The position numbers were made by a program, and so were the translations under genes. A stretch of DNA of 7,731 bases from Parcubacteria group bacterium (GTDB lineage Bacteria; Patescibacteriota; Minisyncoccia; Phycocordibacterales; Phycocordibacteraceae), in contig JAQBRK010000049.1 of assembly GCA_028286505.1 (NCBI GenBank), forward strand, positions 1 to 7,731, written 5' to 3'. Shown here in pieces: positions 1-5,887 of the stretch. The notes under the pieces are model-generated. The model was not told the DNA's origin and searched no databases. It saw only the letters and a program-made list of their open reading frames with translations. Position 1 is the stretch's first letter. The number at the start of each line of letters is the position of its first letter.

Positions 1-578
1 AGGGTGAGCTTGTAGAGAAGTCCTGCAGGGTTGGAGAGTCCATCGGATCCTGCAACCGGAGCGTTGTCGACGGTGAAGGAAATGGTGTGCGTACCGGGAG
101 TGAGGAAGGGGGTGTGAATGATGTGGATGGAGTCCGCGGAACTGAAGTTATCTCCCGAAGGGTCGGAAGCGAGTGGGAGTCCGTCGATCATCACGTTGTA
201 GGTATTGTCAGCAGCGATCTGGAGATCGGCGTCCGCAGCCTGTCCGGTGATGGTGTAGGTCTTCGTGAAGGTCTTCGAGACGCCGTCGGTAGCGCTTGCG
301 GGCTCGAGAGGATTCTCGCTCCATACCCACGTTGCGTCCGGAATGGAAGCGGTCCAATACGGGTGTATAGGACTTACCGGCACGGCGCCGTGACCATCTA
401 CCTGGTCCGCGGTATCGCTGACGATGGTGCAGGAAGGTGCCGTGACGACAGGCGGATGGAAATTGGAATCGTTAACAGGATCCGCTAGAGCGGCCGTCGG
501 GATGCTAAATGAAACGATGCTCAACATGAGCATTCCGGCCTGGATAGCCGAGAGAGTGCGAACGTAAATAGTATTCAT
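1..578 (-). CDS. Exported beta-sandwich protein, C-terminus cut by window edge
   Basis: An open frame of 192 codons runs from ATG at 578 off the left edge without a stop. Residues 1-32 form a signal peptide: a short N-terminus, a hydrophobic core (AGMLMLSIVSFSIP) and an Ala-x-Ala site before DPVND, so the product is probably secreted or surface-exposed. Residues about 74-191 look like a beta-sandwich of the galactose-binding-like type: YWTASIP, ATWVWSENP, a beta-rich stretch with LQIAADNTYNVMIDG, then GTHTISFTVDNAP and NPAGLLYKL. Similar modules are common in large surface proteins, so more domains may follow beyond the edge. No Shine-Dalgarno precedes the ATG; TAAACT lies 7 nt upstream. The substrate or partner is unknown. 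The reading frame and signal peptide are clear; the fold is inferred from the pattern. Confidence 0.8.
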   Translation of the reverse strand, partial: MNTIYVRTLSAIQAGMLMLSIVSFSIPTAALADPVNDSNFHPPVVTAPSCTIVSDTADQVDGHGAVPVSPIHPYWTASIPDATWVWSENPLEPASATDGVSKTFTKTYTITGQAADADLQIAADNTYNVMIDGLPLASDPSGDNFSSADSIHIIHTPFLTPGTHTISFTVDNAPVAGSDGLSNPAGLLYKLT

Positions 579-649
579 GTATGACAGTTTAAGGCGCAGC
601 GAGCAGCTGCAGGTAATAAGCGCTTAGCTCCCATCCCACGGTCTGGCGA

Positions 650-666
650 CACGAAATGGTTTCGTG
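650..666. repeat. Perfect 7-bp hairpin in the divergent spacer
   Basis: CACGAAA and TTTCGTG are separated by the 3-nt loop TGG. The hairpin lies between the divergent gene at 578 (-) and the glycosylase gene at 808 (+). No U-tract follows on either strand, so it does not look like an intrinsic terminator. Read on the minus strand it could lie in the leader of the exported-protein gene. A 10-bp palindrome, TAAGCGCTTA, lies nearby at 617-626. The rest of 579-760 shows no recognisable gene. Confidence 0.4.
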
Positions 667-760
667 AAAGCCCCCTTCCGTAGCTAATTTGAAGTGTCCC
701 ACCATATGTTTGAATGTCAACGGCGGGGACTCTTCGGGACCAATCACATAATAGCCATGG

Positions 761-796
761 ACGAGGTGAGGCTACGATGAAGGTCCCTCACCTCGT
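761..796. promoter_or_regulatory. 11-bp perfect inverted repeat upstream of the glycosylase gene
   Basis: ACGAGGTGAGG (761-771) and CCTCACCTCGT (786-796) are exact reverse complements separated by 14 nt. The right arm runs into the first base of the TATACT hexamer at 796-801 and ends 11 nt before the ATG at 808. This position suits an operator covering the spacer of a promoter. If transcription starts further upstream, it suits a stem-loop in the leader instead. No U-run follows, so a terminator is unlikely. The repeat is seen directly; the regulatory role is inferred. Confidence 0.5.
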
Positions 797-801
797 ATAC
801 T
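796..801 (+). promoter_or_regulatory. Candidate -10 box of the glycosylase gene (possibly leaderless)
   Basis: TATACT matches the TATAAT consensus at 5 of 6 positions and ends 6 nt before the ATG at 808, so transcription would begin at or next to the start codon. No convincing -35 box is visible about 17 nt upstream, and there is no Shine-Dalgarno between this hexamer and the ATG. Confidence 0.4.
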
Positions 802-807
802 GCAAGC

Positions 808-1473
808 ATGCCGACTAACCGGGTCCGAAAGCCGAATCTCGCCCAGACGAGCAGCTACTCTGCTGCTCTTTCTCACCTCAAGAAAGTTGACCCCGTCCTC
901 CATGCTGCGGCTCGCCTACACCACGCTCGCGTGCGGGACTTCGGCAGCGCCGAAAAGCGGTACGGTAACCAGAAGCTCTTCGCAGCGCTTGCCGGCTCGG
1001 TGACCGGACAGCAACTTTCAACCAAGGCGGCCGATACGATATGGGGACGTCTGGAAGTTGCGTGCGGTGGCGCCGTCACGCCTGAAGCAATAAAGCGTCT
1101 GCGCTTCCAGACCATGCGTAAGGCAGGCCTCTCCGCTGCAAAGTCGAAGACCCTAAAGGAGCTTTCGAAAGCAGTGCTTTCAGGTGAGCTCGATTTGGTG
1201 GGTCTTCGAAAGGTGCCAGAAGCGGAAGCCATCGAGAAGCTCTCTGCCATATGGGGCATCGGTACCTGGACGGCCGAGATGTTCCTCATCTTTGCGCTTG
1301 GGCGCGCTGACGTGTTCTCGGTCGGAGACTTGGCGCTAGTGCGGGCGATGGAAACGCTGTACGGCATTCCGCCGAACTCGAAGAAGGAAGTGTATTTGAA
1401 AATAGCCGATACATGGTCACCGCACCGTTCCTTCGCCTCGCTTATCCTTTGGCGCACCCGCGACTCCAAATAA
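808..1473 (+). CDS. DNA-3-methyladenine glycosylase II family (HhH-GPD, AlkA/Mag-like)
   Basis: The 221-residue protein has the HhH-GPD glycosylase core. VTGQQLSTKAADTIWGRL (about 65-82) matches the start of the fold. LSAIWGIGTWTAEMFLIF (about 145-162) is the helix-hairpin-helix that grips DNA. SVGDLALVRA follows with the predicted catalytic Asp174. WSPHRSFASLILWR (203-216) is the usual C-terminal signature. The family removes alkylated purines such as 3-methyladenine and so starts base-excision repair. E. coli AlkA is longer because of an extra N-terminal domain; this length fits the short yeast-Mag-like form. There are no Cys ligands for the iron-sulfur cluster seen in endonuclease III or MutY. 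The gene stands alone, with a small promoter-bearing gene downstream. Exact lesion range cannot be read from sequence. Confidence 0.9.
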   Translation: MPTNRVRKPNLAQTSSYSAALSHLKKVDPVLHAAARLHHARVRDFGSAEKRYGNQKLFAALAGSVTGQQLSTKAADTIWGRLEVACGGAVTPEAIKRLRFQTMRKAGLSAAKSKTLKELSKAVLSGELDLVGLRKVPEAEAIEKLSAIWGIGTWTAEMFLIFALGRADVFSVGDLALVRAMETLYGIPPNSKKEVYLKIADTWSPHRSFASLILWRTRDSK

Positions 1474-1504
1474 AAGGTGTCAGACACCTTGTCTCTCTGA
1501 CACC
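1474..1504. repeat. REP-like palindromic cluster after the glycosylase gene
   Basis: AAGGTGT-CAG-ACACCTT (1474-1490) is a perfect 7-bp hairpin that begins directly after the TAA stop. GGTGTCAGA (1476-1484) can also pair with TCTGACACC (1496-1504), a 9-bp stem with an 11-nt loop. Three arms sharing a GGTGTC/GACACC core therefore allow mutually exclusive folds. No U-tract follows (the next bases are GTCTCTCT), so any terminator role would be weak. The shape resembles short extragenic palindromes of the REP type; whether it recurs in the genome cannot be seen here. Confidence 0.5.
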
Positions 1505-1508
1505 ATAG

Positions 1509-1537
1509 TTGACATTCGCGTGTGCATTATGAATAAT
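1509..1537 (+). promoter_or_regulatory. Sigma-70-type promoter with palindrome over the -10
   Basis: TTGACA (1509-1514, exact consensus) and AATAAT (1532-1537, 5 of 6) are 17 nt apart, giving a predicted start near 1544. An 8-bp perfect palindrome, TGCATTAT-GA-ATAATGCA (1523-1540), covers the -10 box. That is typical of an operator where a repressor would block polymerase. The promoter drives the small gene starting at 1566. Confidence 0.7.
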
Positions 1538-1552
1538 GCAGACTGCTGATAC

Positions 1553-1558
1553 AGGGAG
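1553..1558 (+). promoter_or_regulatory. Shine-Dalgarno that selects the TTG start at 1566
   Basis: AGGGAG ends 7 nt before TTG at 1566, a normal spacing. The only nearby ATG (1559-1561) touches the Shine-Dalgarno directly and opens a 4-codon frame that stops at 1571-1573, so it is a poor start. The TTG is therefore the better call. Confidence 0.65.
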
Positions 1559-1565
1559 ATGACCA

Positions 1566-1775
1566 TTGTCTAAAAACACGAGCCTATTTCTGCTGGGAGG
1601 AGCGGTTTTCATCTTGGCCCTACTGTTCGCAGACCTTGAACAGAAGGTTTGCGTTGCCTCCGTGAGAACCGAGCTGGTTGAGGTCATACTCGACCCCGCG
1701 AACAAACACAACTTCATCATTGCAAAGGATGGGCCGATTCGGGACCCAAAAAAAGTCTGCAGATTCGGACTCTAA
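1566..1775 (+). CDS. Small membrane-anchored protein of unknown function (69 aa, TTG start)
   Basis: The family is not recognised. The ORF has a consensus promoter, a well-spaced Shine-Dalgarno and a strong terminator downstream, which together argue that it is a real gene despite its size and TTG start. Residues 6-22 (SLFLLGGAVFILALLFA) form one hydrophobic segment after a lysine, so it is either an N-terminal membrane anchor or an uncleaved signal. The remaining 45 or so residues are polar with mixed charge and two cysteines (in QKVCVAS and KKVCRFGL), and probably face the outside. The segment VRTELVEV (codons at about 1662-1685) resembles a peptide often encoded by palindromic intergenic repeats, so part of the tail may be repeat-derived. 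It faces the convergent M23 gene and shares only the terminator with it. Confidence 0.6.
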   Translation: MSKNTSLFLLGGAVFILALLFADLEQKVCVASVRTELVEVILDPANKHNFIIAKDGPIRDPKKVCRFGL

Positions 1776-1800
1776 CCACCCTCTGTAAACACGGAAGTCA

Positions 1801-1831
1801 AAACCCGCGGCACCGATGGTGCCGCGGGTTT
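1801..1831. terminator. Bidirectional intrinsic terminator between convergent genes
   Basis: A 14-bp perfect stem, AAACCCGCGGCACC (1801-1814) with GGTGCCGCGGGTTT (1818-1831), encloses a GAT loop. It is GC-rich with A/T-rich ends, so a short U-run leaves the hairpin on both strands. It sits 25 nt after the stop of the small + strand gene and 3 nt after the stop of the - strand M23 gene, and it should end both transcripts. Confidence 0.9.
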
Positions 1832-1834
1832 CTG

Positions 1835-3175
1835 CTAAAGATACGAAATCGGATTGAGGTAGGCGTTGAGCGGCGCTACCGGCATAGTGGCGTTCGCGCA
1901 CGGGCTTGTGGCACCACGGAAGGATGCAAGCGTCATTATCTGCACGCCGGCGGAAGCGTACACGCCGTAGTGAAGATGAGGGCCTGTCGCGTATCCCGTC
2001 ATGCCGGAATACCCCAGCACTGAACCGGTCGAAACCGACTGCCCTTTCGCCACACCGATGGAGGAAAGATGGGCGTACATGGTGGAGAGGCCGTTCGCGT
2101 GCTGCACCATCACCCACTTCCCGAACGAATAGCATCCGGGTATTGCATCGGTGTTCCCTGTTGCGAGCACAACTCCGCCGAGCGAGCTTTGGACCGGGGT
2201 TCCTGTCGGGATGCCGATATCGATACCGTTGTGACCGCTGCCGTTATAGGCACCTGACGCCGCGAACGCGGTGTTACCGAAGTACTGGGTGACGCAGTAA
2301 ATGTTGCCGAGAGCCGATTTTTTAGTCGCGCAGTTCGCCATGACGCTCGCCGAGAACGGCCAGGCGAGTATTCCCTGTCCCGTCTTCGGGATGCTCGCCG
2401 TACCGACCGACTTGAGGCTTGCTTCAAGCGAATTCAATTCCGACTCAAAGGCTTTTTGCTGAGCCTTTTTCGTGGCGATGAGACTCTGATAGGTGCTCTC
2501 CTGGTTCTTGGTTTGCGTCAGAAGCTGGTTTTTCTGGGACACGGTCGCGTCGACCGCCTTCTTCTGAGTACCTAGGTCCGTGGTCACGCCCACCAACTTA
2601 TCCTGCGTCTGGTTCACCGCGAGCTCTTGTGCGGAAAGTTGCTGCTTCACCTGCGCAAGCTGCTGGGTGTTGCTCTGGAGCGCTTGGTTAAGCGCCATGT
2701 TCGCGTCGACCGCCGCCCACGCGTCGGTGAGATTTGCAGAAGAGAACACCTGCTCGACGACGGTCGAGTTGTCAGCAGTGGCAATGTCACGAAGGGATTG
2801 CGCAACCGCTCGTTTATTTAAATCTATCGAGGTCTGCTTATCGGCAATCTGTGCACTGAGCTGTCTGAGCTCGAGCGCGAGTGCACCTATCTGCTGCTGC
2901 AGCGATTTAATTTTTGCCGTGAGTTGCTTGCGCGTCGTATCAAGAGACTGGATGGAGGTCGCAAGCGTTTGATGCTGACCTCCGAGCGTATTGAGCTGCT
3001 TCTGGTACGTTGCAATCTCCGCATCGAGGTCGGCTATCTTCTTATTGTGGTCGGCAATTTGCTGCTGAATCTGCTCGGCGGTTTGTGCGGAAACATGAAC
3101 GGCCGTAAAAGGACCGAAGAGAAAGAGTGGTAGCGCGAGCAGGGCTACAACAAAGCCAAGTGAACGTACCTGCAT
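1835..3175 (-). CDS. Secreted M23 metallopeptidase with N-terminal coiled coil (murein hydrolase, EnvC/NlpD-like)
   Basis: The 446-residue protein has a signal peptide at 1-30 (core VVALLALPLFLFGPF, cleavage likely after VHVSA). Residues about 31-257 are a long Gln/Lys/Leu-rich coiled coil in two blocks (about 31-133 and 160-257). Residues about 265-446 form a LytM/M23 zinc endopeptidase domain. Its signature is complete: HNGID gives zinc ligands His315 and Asp319, HLH gives catalytic His400 and ligand His402, and YAHL supplies His369. It should therefore be an active enzyme cutting peptidoglycan cross-links, not a degenerate EnvC-type activator. Cys282, Cys294, Cys348 and Cys426 could form disulfides outside the membrane. 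The start lies 3 nt after the gltX stop and has no Shine-Dalgarno. TGCTATACT (3183-3191) inside the end of gltX is a possible extended -10 giving a leaderless transcript; otherwise it is translated by coupling to gltX. Confidence 0.9.
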   Translation of the reverse strand: MQVRSLGFVVALLALPLFLFGPFTAVHVSAQTAEQIQQQIADHNKKIADLDAEIATYQKQLNTLGGQHQTLATSIQSLDTTRKQLTAKIKSLQQQIGALALELRQLSAQIADKQTSIDLNKRAVAQSLRDIATADNSTVVEQVFSSANLTDAWAAVDANMALNQALQSNTQQLAQVKQQLSAQELAVNQTQDKLVGVTTDLGTQKKAVDATVSQKNQLLTQTKNQESTYQSLIATKKAQQKAFESELNSLEASLKSVGTASIPKTGQGILAWPFSASVMANCATKKSALGNIYCVTQYFGNTAFAASGAYNGSGHNGIDIGIPTGTPVQSSLGGVVLATGNTDAIPGCYSFGKWVMVQHANGLSTMYAHLSSIGVAKGQSVSTGSVLGYSGMTGYATGPHLHYGVYASAGVQIMTLASFRGATSPCANATMPVAPLNAYLNPISYL

Positions 3176-3178
3176 TGA

Positions 3179-4600
3179 CTACAGTATAGCAAGGGCGTTA
3201 CGCACGCGCGATGAAGCCTCCGCGTTTCCAAGTATATGAATAAGGGTGAACGGATCCGGGGACTTTTCTTCTCCGGAAAGCGCGTAGCGCAAAGGCCACA
3301 AAGCCGCTCCGCGACCGCCTTCTTCTTTGGGAATGCTATCGGCGTATGGCATAAGCGTTTCCTTTATGGATGCTATGGTAGCGCCTTCCGAAAGCTCTTC
3401 GATAGAGGCCTGCAGGTGAGACAGGTGCGTCTTGGTACTTTCGGCAGGTCCTTTCGCAATAAGCAGGTCGAGTGCAAGCGTGGGCGTCGTGAAAAGGCAG
3501 GCCAGTTCTTCGGTAAGCATGGCGCGCGCTTCCGAAAAAGTACTCGCACGTTCCCGGAGGAGCGGGAGTGCGGCCTTGAGGCGGTTCATGTCGGGAGCGG
3601 AAAGTTCACCGCGCGTTACGTACTCGTCGTCCGAAAGCTTACGCATCCACTCGCGGTTAATGAACAAAAGCTTTTGTTCATCGAAAGCTCCACCTCCCTT
3701 TTGCACGCGGTCGAAGTCGAACGCCGCGATAAGTTCTTCGTCGGTAAATAGTTCCTGCTCGGTGCCGGGATTCCATCCGATAAGCGCAAGGAAGTTGCGC
3801 ATGGCTTCCGGGAGATACCCTTCTGCCCGGTAGTCGAGAATATCCTTTGCACCATCGCGCTTGCTGAGTTTTTTATTTCCGTCGGGGCCAAGGATGACCG
3901 GCATGGTTGCGAACGCCGGCGGAGCGATATCGAGTGCTTCGTAGAGTGCCAAAAACTTGGGAGTTGAAGAAATGAATTCCTCGCCGCGCACGACGTGCGT
4001 AATGCCCATTTCTATATCGTCGACGATATGTGCGAAGTTATACGTCGGGTAACCATCGGTCTTTATCAATATGAAATCGTCGAGCGCTTCTTCGCCTGCG
4101 GAAAGCTCCCCGCGAACGAGGTCCGTCCACGTGTACCGTTTTACTTCCGGAATCCTGAAGCGCAGGGGGCGTTTGCCATCCCATTCGTCGATGGTTTCCG
4201 GGCGATGGTCACGGTAGAGGAAGAGACGCTTTTCTTCTTCAGCCTTCGAGCGGAAGGCCTGCACCTCTTCTTCCGTATACGGGTCGGGGTATGCAAACCC
4301 GGCAGCGATGAGCTGATCGGCGTACTTCTTGTAGAGCGGGAGGCGTGCCGATTGGTAGTACGGGTCATGCGGTCCTCCGTTATCAGGTCCTTCGTCCCAT
4401 GTAATGCCGAGCCATCTGAGGGCTTCCAGAAGATGACCGACAGCTCCTTCGACTTCCCGCTCCTGATCCGTATCTTCAATACGGAGAATGAACTGCCCGC
4501 CGTGCTTACGCGCGAAAAGGTATGAGAAAAGAGCGGTACGGGCGCCACCTACGTGGGTGAAGCCGGTTGGACTCGGTGCATAGCGGGTGCGTACGTTCAT
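3179..4600 (-). CDS. gltX: Glutamate--tRNA ligase (class I)
   Basis: This enzyme charges tRNA-Glu with glutamate using ATP in the cytoplasm. At 473 residues it has normal bacterial GluRS length. The class I signatures are present: YAPSPTGFTHVGGART with HVGG (16-19) as the HIGH motif, RIEDTD (40-45), the catalytic-core block DGYPTYNFAHIVDD (182-195), GEEF (206-209), and KLSKR (244-248) as the KMSKS loop. The C-terminal half is the anticodon-binding helical cage, ending in GRGAALWPLRYALSGEEKSP. The insertion after FAYPDPYTEEE lacks the cysteines of zinc-binding GluRS forms. It begins 2 nt after the murG stop and ends 3 nt before the M23 gene, so all three are probably one transcript. Whether it also charges tRNA-Gln cannot be told without knowing if gatCAB or glnS is present. 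Confidence 0.95.
   Translation of the reverse strand: MNVRTRYAPSPTGFTHVGGARTALFSYLFARKHGGQFILRIEDTDQEREVEGAVGHLLEALRWLGITWDEGPDNGGPHDPYYQSARLPLYKKYADQLIAAGFAYPDPYTEEEVQAFRSKAEEEKRLFLYRDHRPETIDEWDGKRPLRFRIPEVKRYTWTDLVRGELSAGEEALDDFILIKTDGYPTYNFAHIVDDIEMGITHVVRGEEFISSTPKFLALYEALDIAPPAFATMPVILGPDGNKKLSKRDGAKDILDYRAEGYLPEAMRNFLALIGWNPGTEQELFTDEELIAAFDFDRVQKGGGAFDEQKLLFINREWMRKLSDDEYVTRGELSAPDMNRLKAALPLLRERASTFSEARAMLTEELACLFTTPTLALDLLIAKGPAESTKTHLSHLQASIEELSEGATIASIKETLMPYADSIPKEEGGRGAALWPLRYALSGEEKSPDPFTLIHILGNAEASSRVRNALAIL
3183..3191 (-). promoter_or_regulatory. Candidate extended -10 for the M23 gene, inside gltX
   Basis: On the minus strand TGCTATACT reads as a TGn-extended -10 (TATACT, 5 of 6) ending 7 nt before the ATG at 3175. 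It overlaps the last codons of gltX. A start of transcription here would give an almost leaderless M23 message separate from the operon. No clear -35 is present. Confidence 0.35.
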
Positions 4601-4602
4601 AA

Positions 4603-5757
4603 TCAGCTGATGGATTGCTCCGGCTCATGGGAAAGCGCGATGGAGAGTACTTCTTCGGCAATCATGCGAGCGGCGTCAGGATTTGCGAAGTCAGCACCCT
4701 TGGCGCCCATTGAAGCGACGAGTGCGGGGTCGGTCGCAATGCGCCGAGCTTCGGACGCCAGTACGTGCTGCGTAAGGTTCGATTCCTCAAGCACGACGGC
4801 AGCGCCGGTATGCGCATACGCATACGCGTTCGTGCGCTGGTCGTGGCTTACCGCTTCAGGAATAGGAATGAGAATGGCCGGCTTTCTCCAGAGCGATATT
4901 TCAGAAATGGCGGTAGCGCCTGCTCGGGAGATGACGATAGTCGCCGCGCCCGCGGCACGGCGTATCGAGAGAGCGCTCAGGTATGGGAAGACATGGTAAC
5001 GGCTCCCGTTAGCACTTCCTCCGAGCACCACCTTGCTGGTGCTTTCGACTTCGACGAAGAGGTCTTTGCCCGTCTGATGAATGACGTTCGCGAACGAAAT
5101 GAGGTCCGGAAGTGCCGAAAGTACGACTTCGTTTATCTTCGCCGAACCCGACGAACCGCCGAAAATAAGGATGGTCGGGATATCGCGCTCAAGACCGAGT
5201 TCTTGATAAGCTCCTTCGGGGTCGATGAAGGCAACCTCTTTACGTATAGGAATACCGATGCGGGCGATGCGGTCCTGCACTTTCTTCGGGAAGTATTCGC
5301 GTGCGCTATCGAACGCGACCGCGATGCGTGCCGCGTGCTTTGCAGCCAGAAGGTTCGCACGTCCGGGCTTCGCGTCGGATTCGTGGATGATAACGGGAAG
5401 ACCGAGGATGTTTGCGGCGATGGTTATCGGGACGCTCGTGTAGCCGCCTTTGGAGATGACAACGTCGGGCGTAATGCGGAAGAGCGTAATGAGTGCACTT
5501 ATGACTCCGCCTGCGGTAATGAAAAGGTCGGTGAAATTCTGGAAGCTCACGTAGCGACGCATCTTCCCCGCCGGGCAGGCTACGAACGTAATTTCATTTT
5601 CGAAAAGCGCTTCAGGGTCGAAGGGCTTCGGCGCCATGAAGTACATCTTCGGCTCTATAAGGTGACGCTCACGCACGACGTCGCGAACTGCCTCCGCGAT
5701 AGCGATGATCGGATAGAAGTGTCCGCCGGTTCCTCCCCCTGCAAAAACGATTTTCAT
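4603..5757 (-). CDS. murG: UDP-GlcNAc:undecaprenyl-PP-MurNAc-pentapeptide GlcNAc transferase
   Basis: MurG adds GlcNAc to lipid I to make lipid II on the inner face of the membrane. From the ATG at 5757 the protein has 384 residues, slightly longer than E. coli MurG (355). The GT-B signatures are present: the MKIVFAGGGTGGHFYP loop at the N-terminus, GGYTSVP, HESDAKPGRAN (where HEQN..PG.xN is usual), FGGSSGSAKIN (usually GGSQGA), and the donor-site block SRAGATAISEIS followed by PIPEAVSHDQRTNA. A GTG at 5769 would add four residues, but it lies inside an inverted-repeat arm and the family normally starts at MKI, so ATG was chosen. AAGGGG stands only 1 nt before this ATG, an abnormal ribosome-site spacing. 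The gene follows ftsW as in the dcw cluster and leads the murG-gltX-M23 block. Confidence 0.93.
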   Translation of the reverse strand: MKIVFAGGGTGGHFYPIIAIAEAVRDVVRERHLIEPKMYFMAPKPFDPEALFENEITFVACPAGKMRRYVSFQNFTDLFITAGGVISALITLFRITPDVVISKGGYTSVPITIAANILGLPVIIHESDAKPGRANLLAAKHAARIAVAFDSAREYFPKKVQDRIARIGIPIRKEVAFIDPEGAYQELGLERDIPTILIFGGSSGSAKINEVVLSALPDLISFANVIHQTGKDLFVEVESTSKVVLGGSANGSRYHVFPYLSALSIRRAAGAATIVISRAGATAISEISLWRKPAILIPIPEAVSHDQRTNAYAYAHTGAAVVLEESNLTQHVLASEARRIATDPALVASMGAKGADFANPDAARMIAEEVLSIALSHEPEQSIS

Positions 5758-5861
5758 ACCCCTTACCACTTCATTACGAGCGTGCTCATGAAGTTACATG
5801 TCCCTGATGTTTGAGTATCGAAACCTGAATTCCCCGTCGTTTTGATGAAGTGGTAAGGGGT
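5758..5861. repeat. Inverted-repeat element, unit B (17-bp arms), abutting murG
   Basis: The arms ACCCCTTACCACTTCAT (5758-5774) and ATGAAGTGGTAAGGGGT (5845-5861) are perfect reverse complements around a 70-nt interior. The murG ATG follows the element directly on the minus strand. The termini match those of unit A. The interior part GTTTGAGTATCGAAA (about 5809-5823) resembles TTTGATACCCGAGAA in unit A, so the two look like divergent copies of one family. No transposase is present. It could be a non-autonomous mobile element, a protein-binding site pair or an RNA structure. Confidence 0.65.
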
Positions 5862-5864
5862 CAT
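5763..5864 (-). other. Possible 33-codon leader ORF within unit B, before murG
   Basis: ATG at 5864 opens a frame starting MTPYHFIKTT and ending LVMKW, with TAA inside the right arm of the repeat, 5 nt before the murG ATG. Both ends of the frame are encoded by the repeat arms. There is no good Shine-Dalgarno, and the composition gives no sign of function. It may be an accident of the repeat. It is listed because its stop position would allow translational coupling to murG. Confidence 0.2.
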
Positions 5865-5878
5865 AGCCTATTTCAAGG

Positions 5879-5887
5879 ATTGTATCA
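5879..5887 (-). promoter_or_regulatory. Candidate extended -10 promoter for murG between the two repeat units
   Basis: Minus-strand TGATACAAT is a TGn-extended -10 (TACAAT, 5 of 6 to TATAAT). It lies just downstream of unit A and would start RNA near 5872. The leader of about 115 nt would carry all of unit B before the murG start. No convincing -35 is seen. Confidence 0.35.

Noticed and set aside
87..488. A 133-codon + strand frame
   Set aside because: It is opposite the partial exported-protein gene, which has a signal peptide and a coherent beta-sandwich pattern on the minus strand.
715..720. Exact TTGACA on the minus strand as the -35 of the exported-protein gene
   Set aside because: No -10 hexamer with more than 3 matches lies at 16-18 nt spacing, and the ATG is about 140 nt away.
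873..1487. A 204-codon - strand frame opposite the glycosylase gene
   Set aside because: The + strand frame has a complete HhH-GPD signature; the antisense frame has none and is Ser/Arg/Ala-rich as expected of a shadow.
1474..1498. Intrinsic terminator for the glycosylase gene
   Set aside because: The stem is there, but it is followed by GTCTCTCT and not by a U-tract. It is listed as a repeat instead.
5758..5769. GTG at 5769 as the murG start
   Set aside because: It would add MVRG from within the repeat arm. The family starts at MKI followed by the glycine-rich loop, and ATG at 5757 is available.
4765..5814. A 349-codon open frame on the + strand opposite murG
   Set aside because: It lies wholly opposite murG and its upstream repeats, has an Arg/Asp/Gly-rich composition with no domain signature, and lacks a ribosome site. 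It is a frame shadow of a GC-rich gene. The same holds for + strand frames opposite gltX, M23 and ftsW (for example 3236-3751, 3995-4525, 5974-6396 and 6400-6843).
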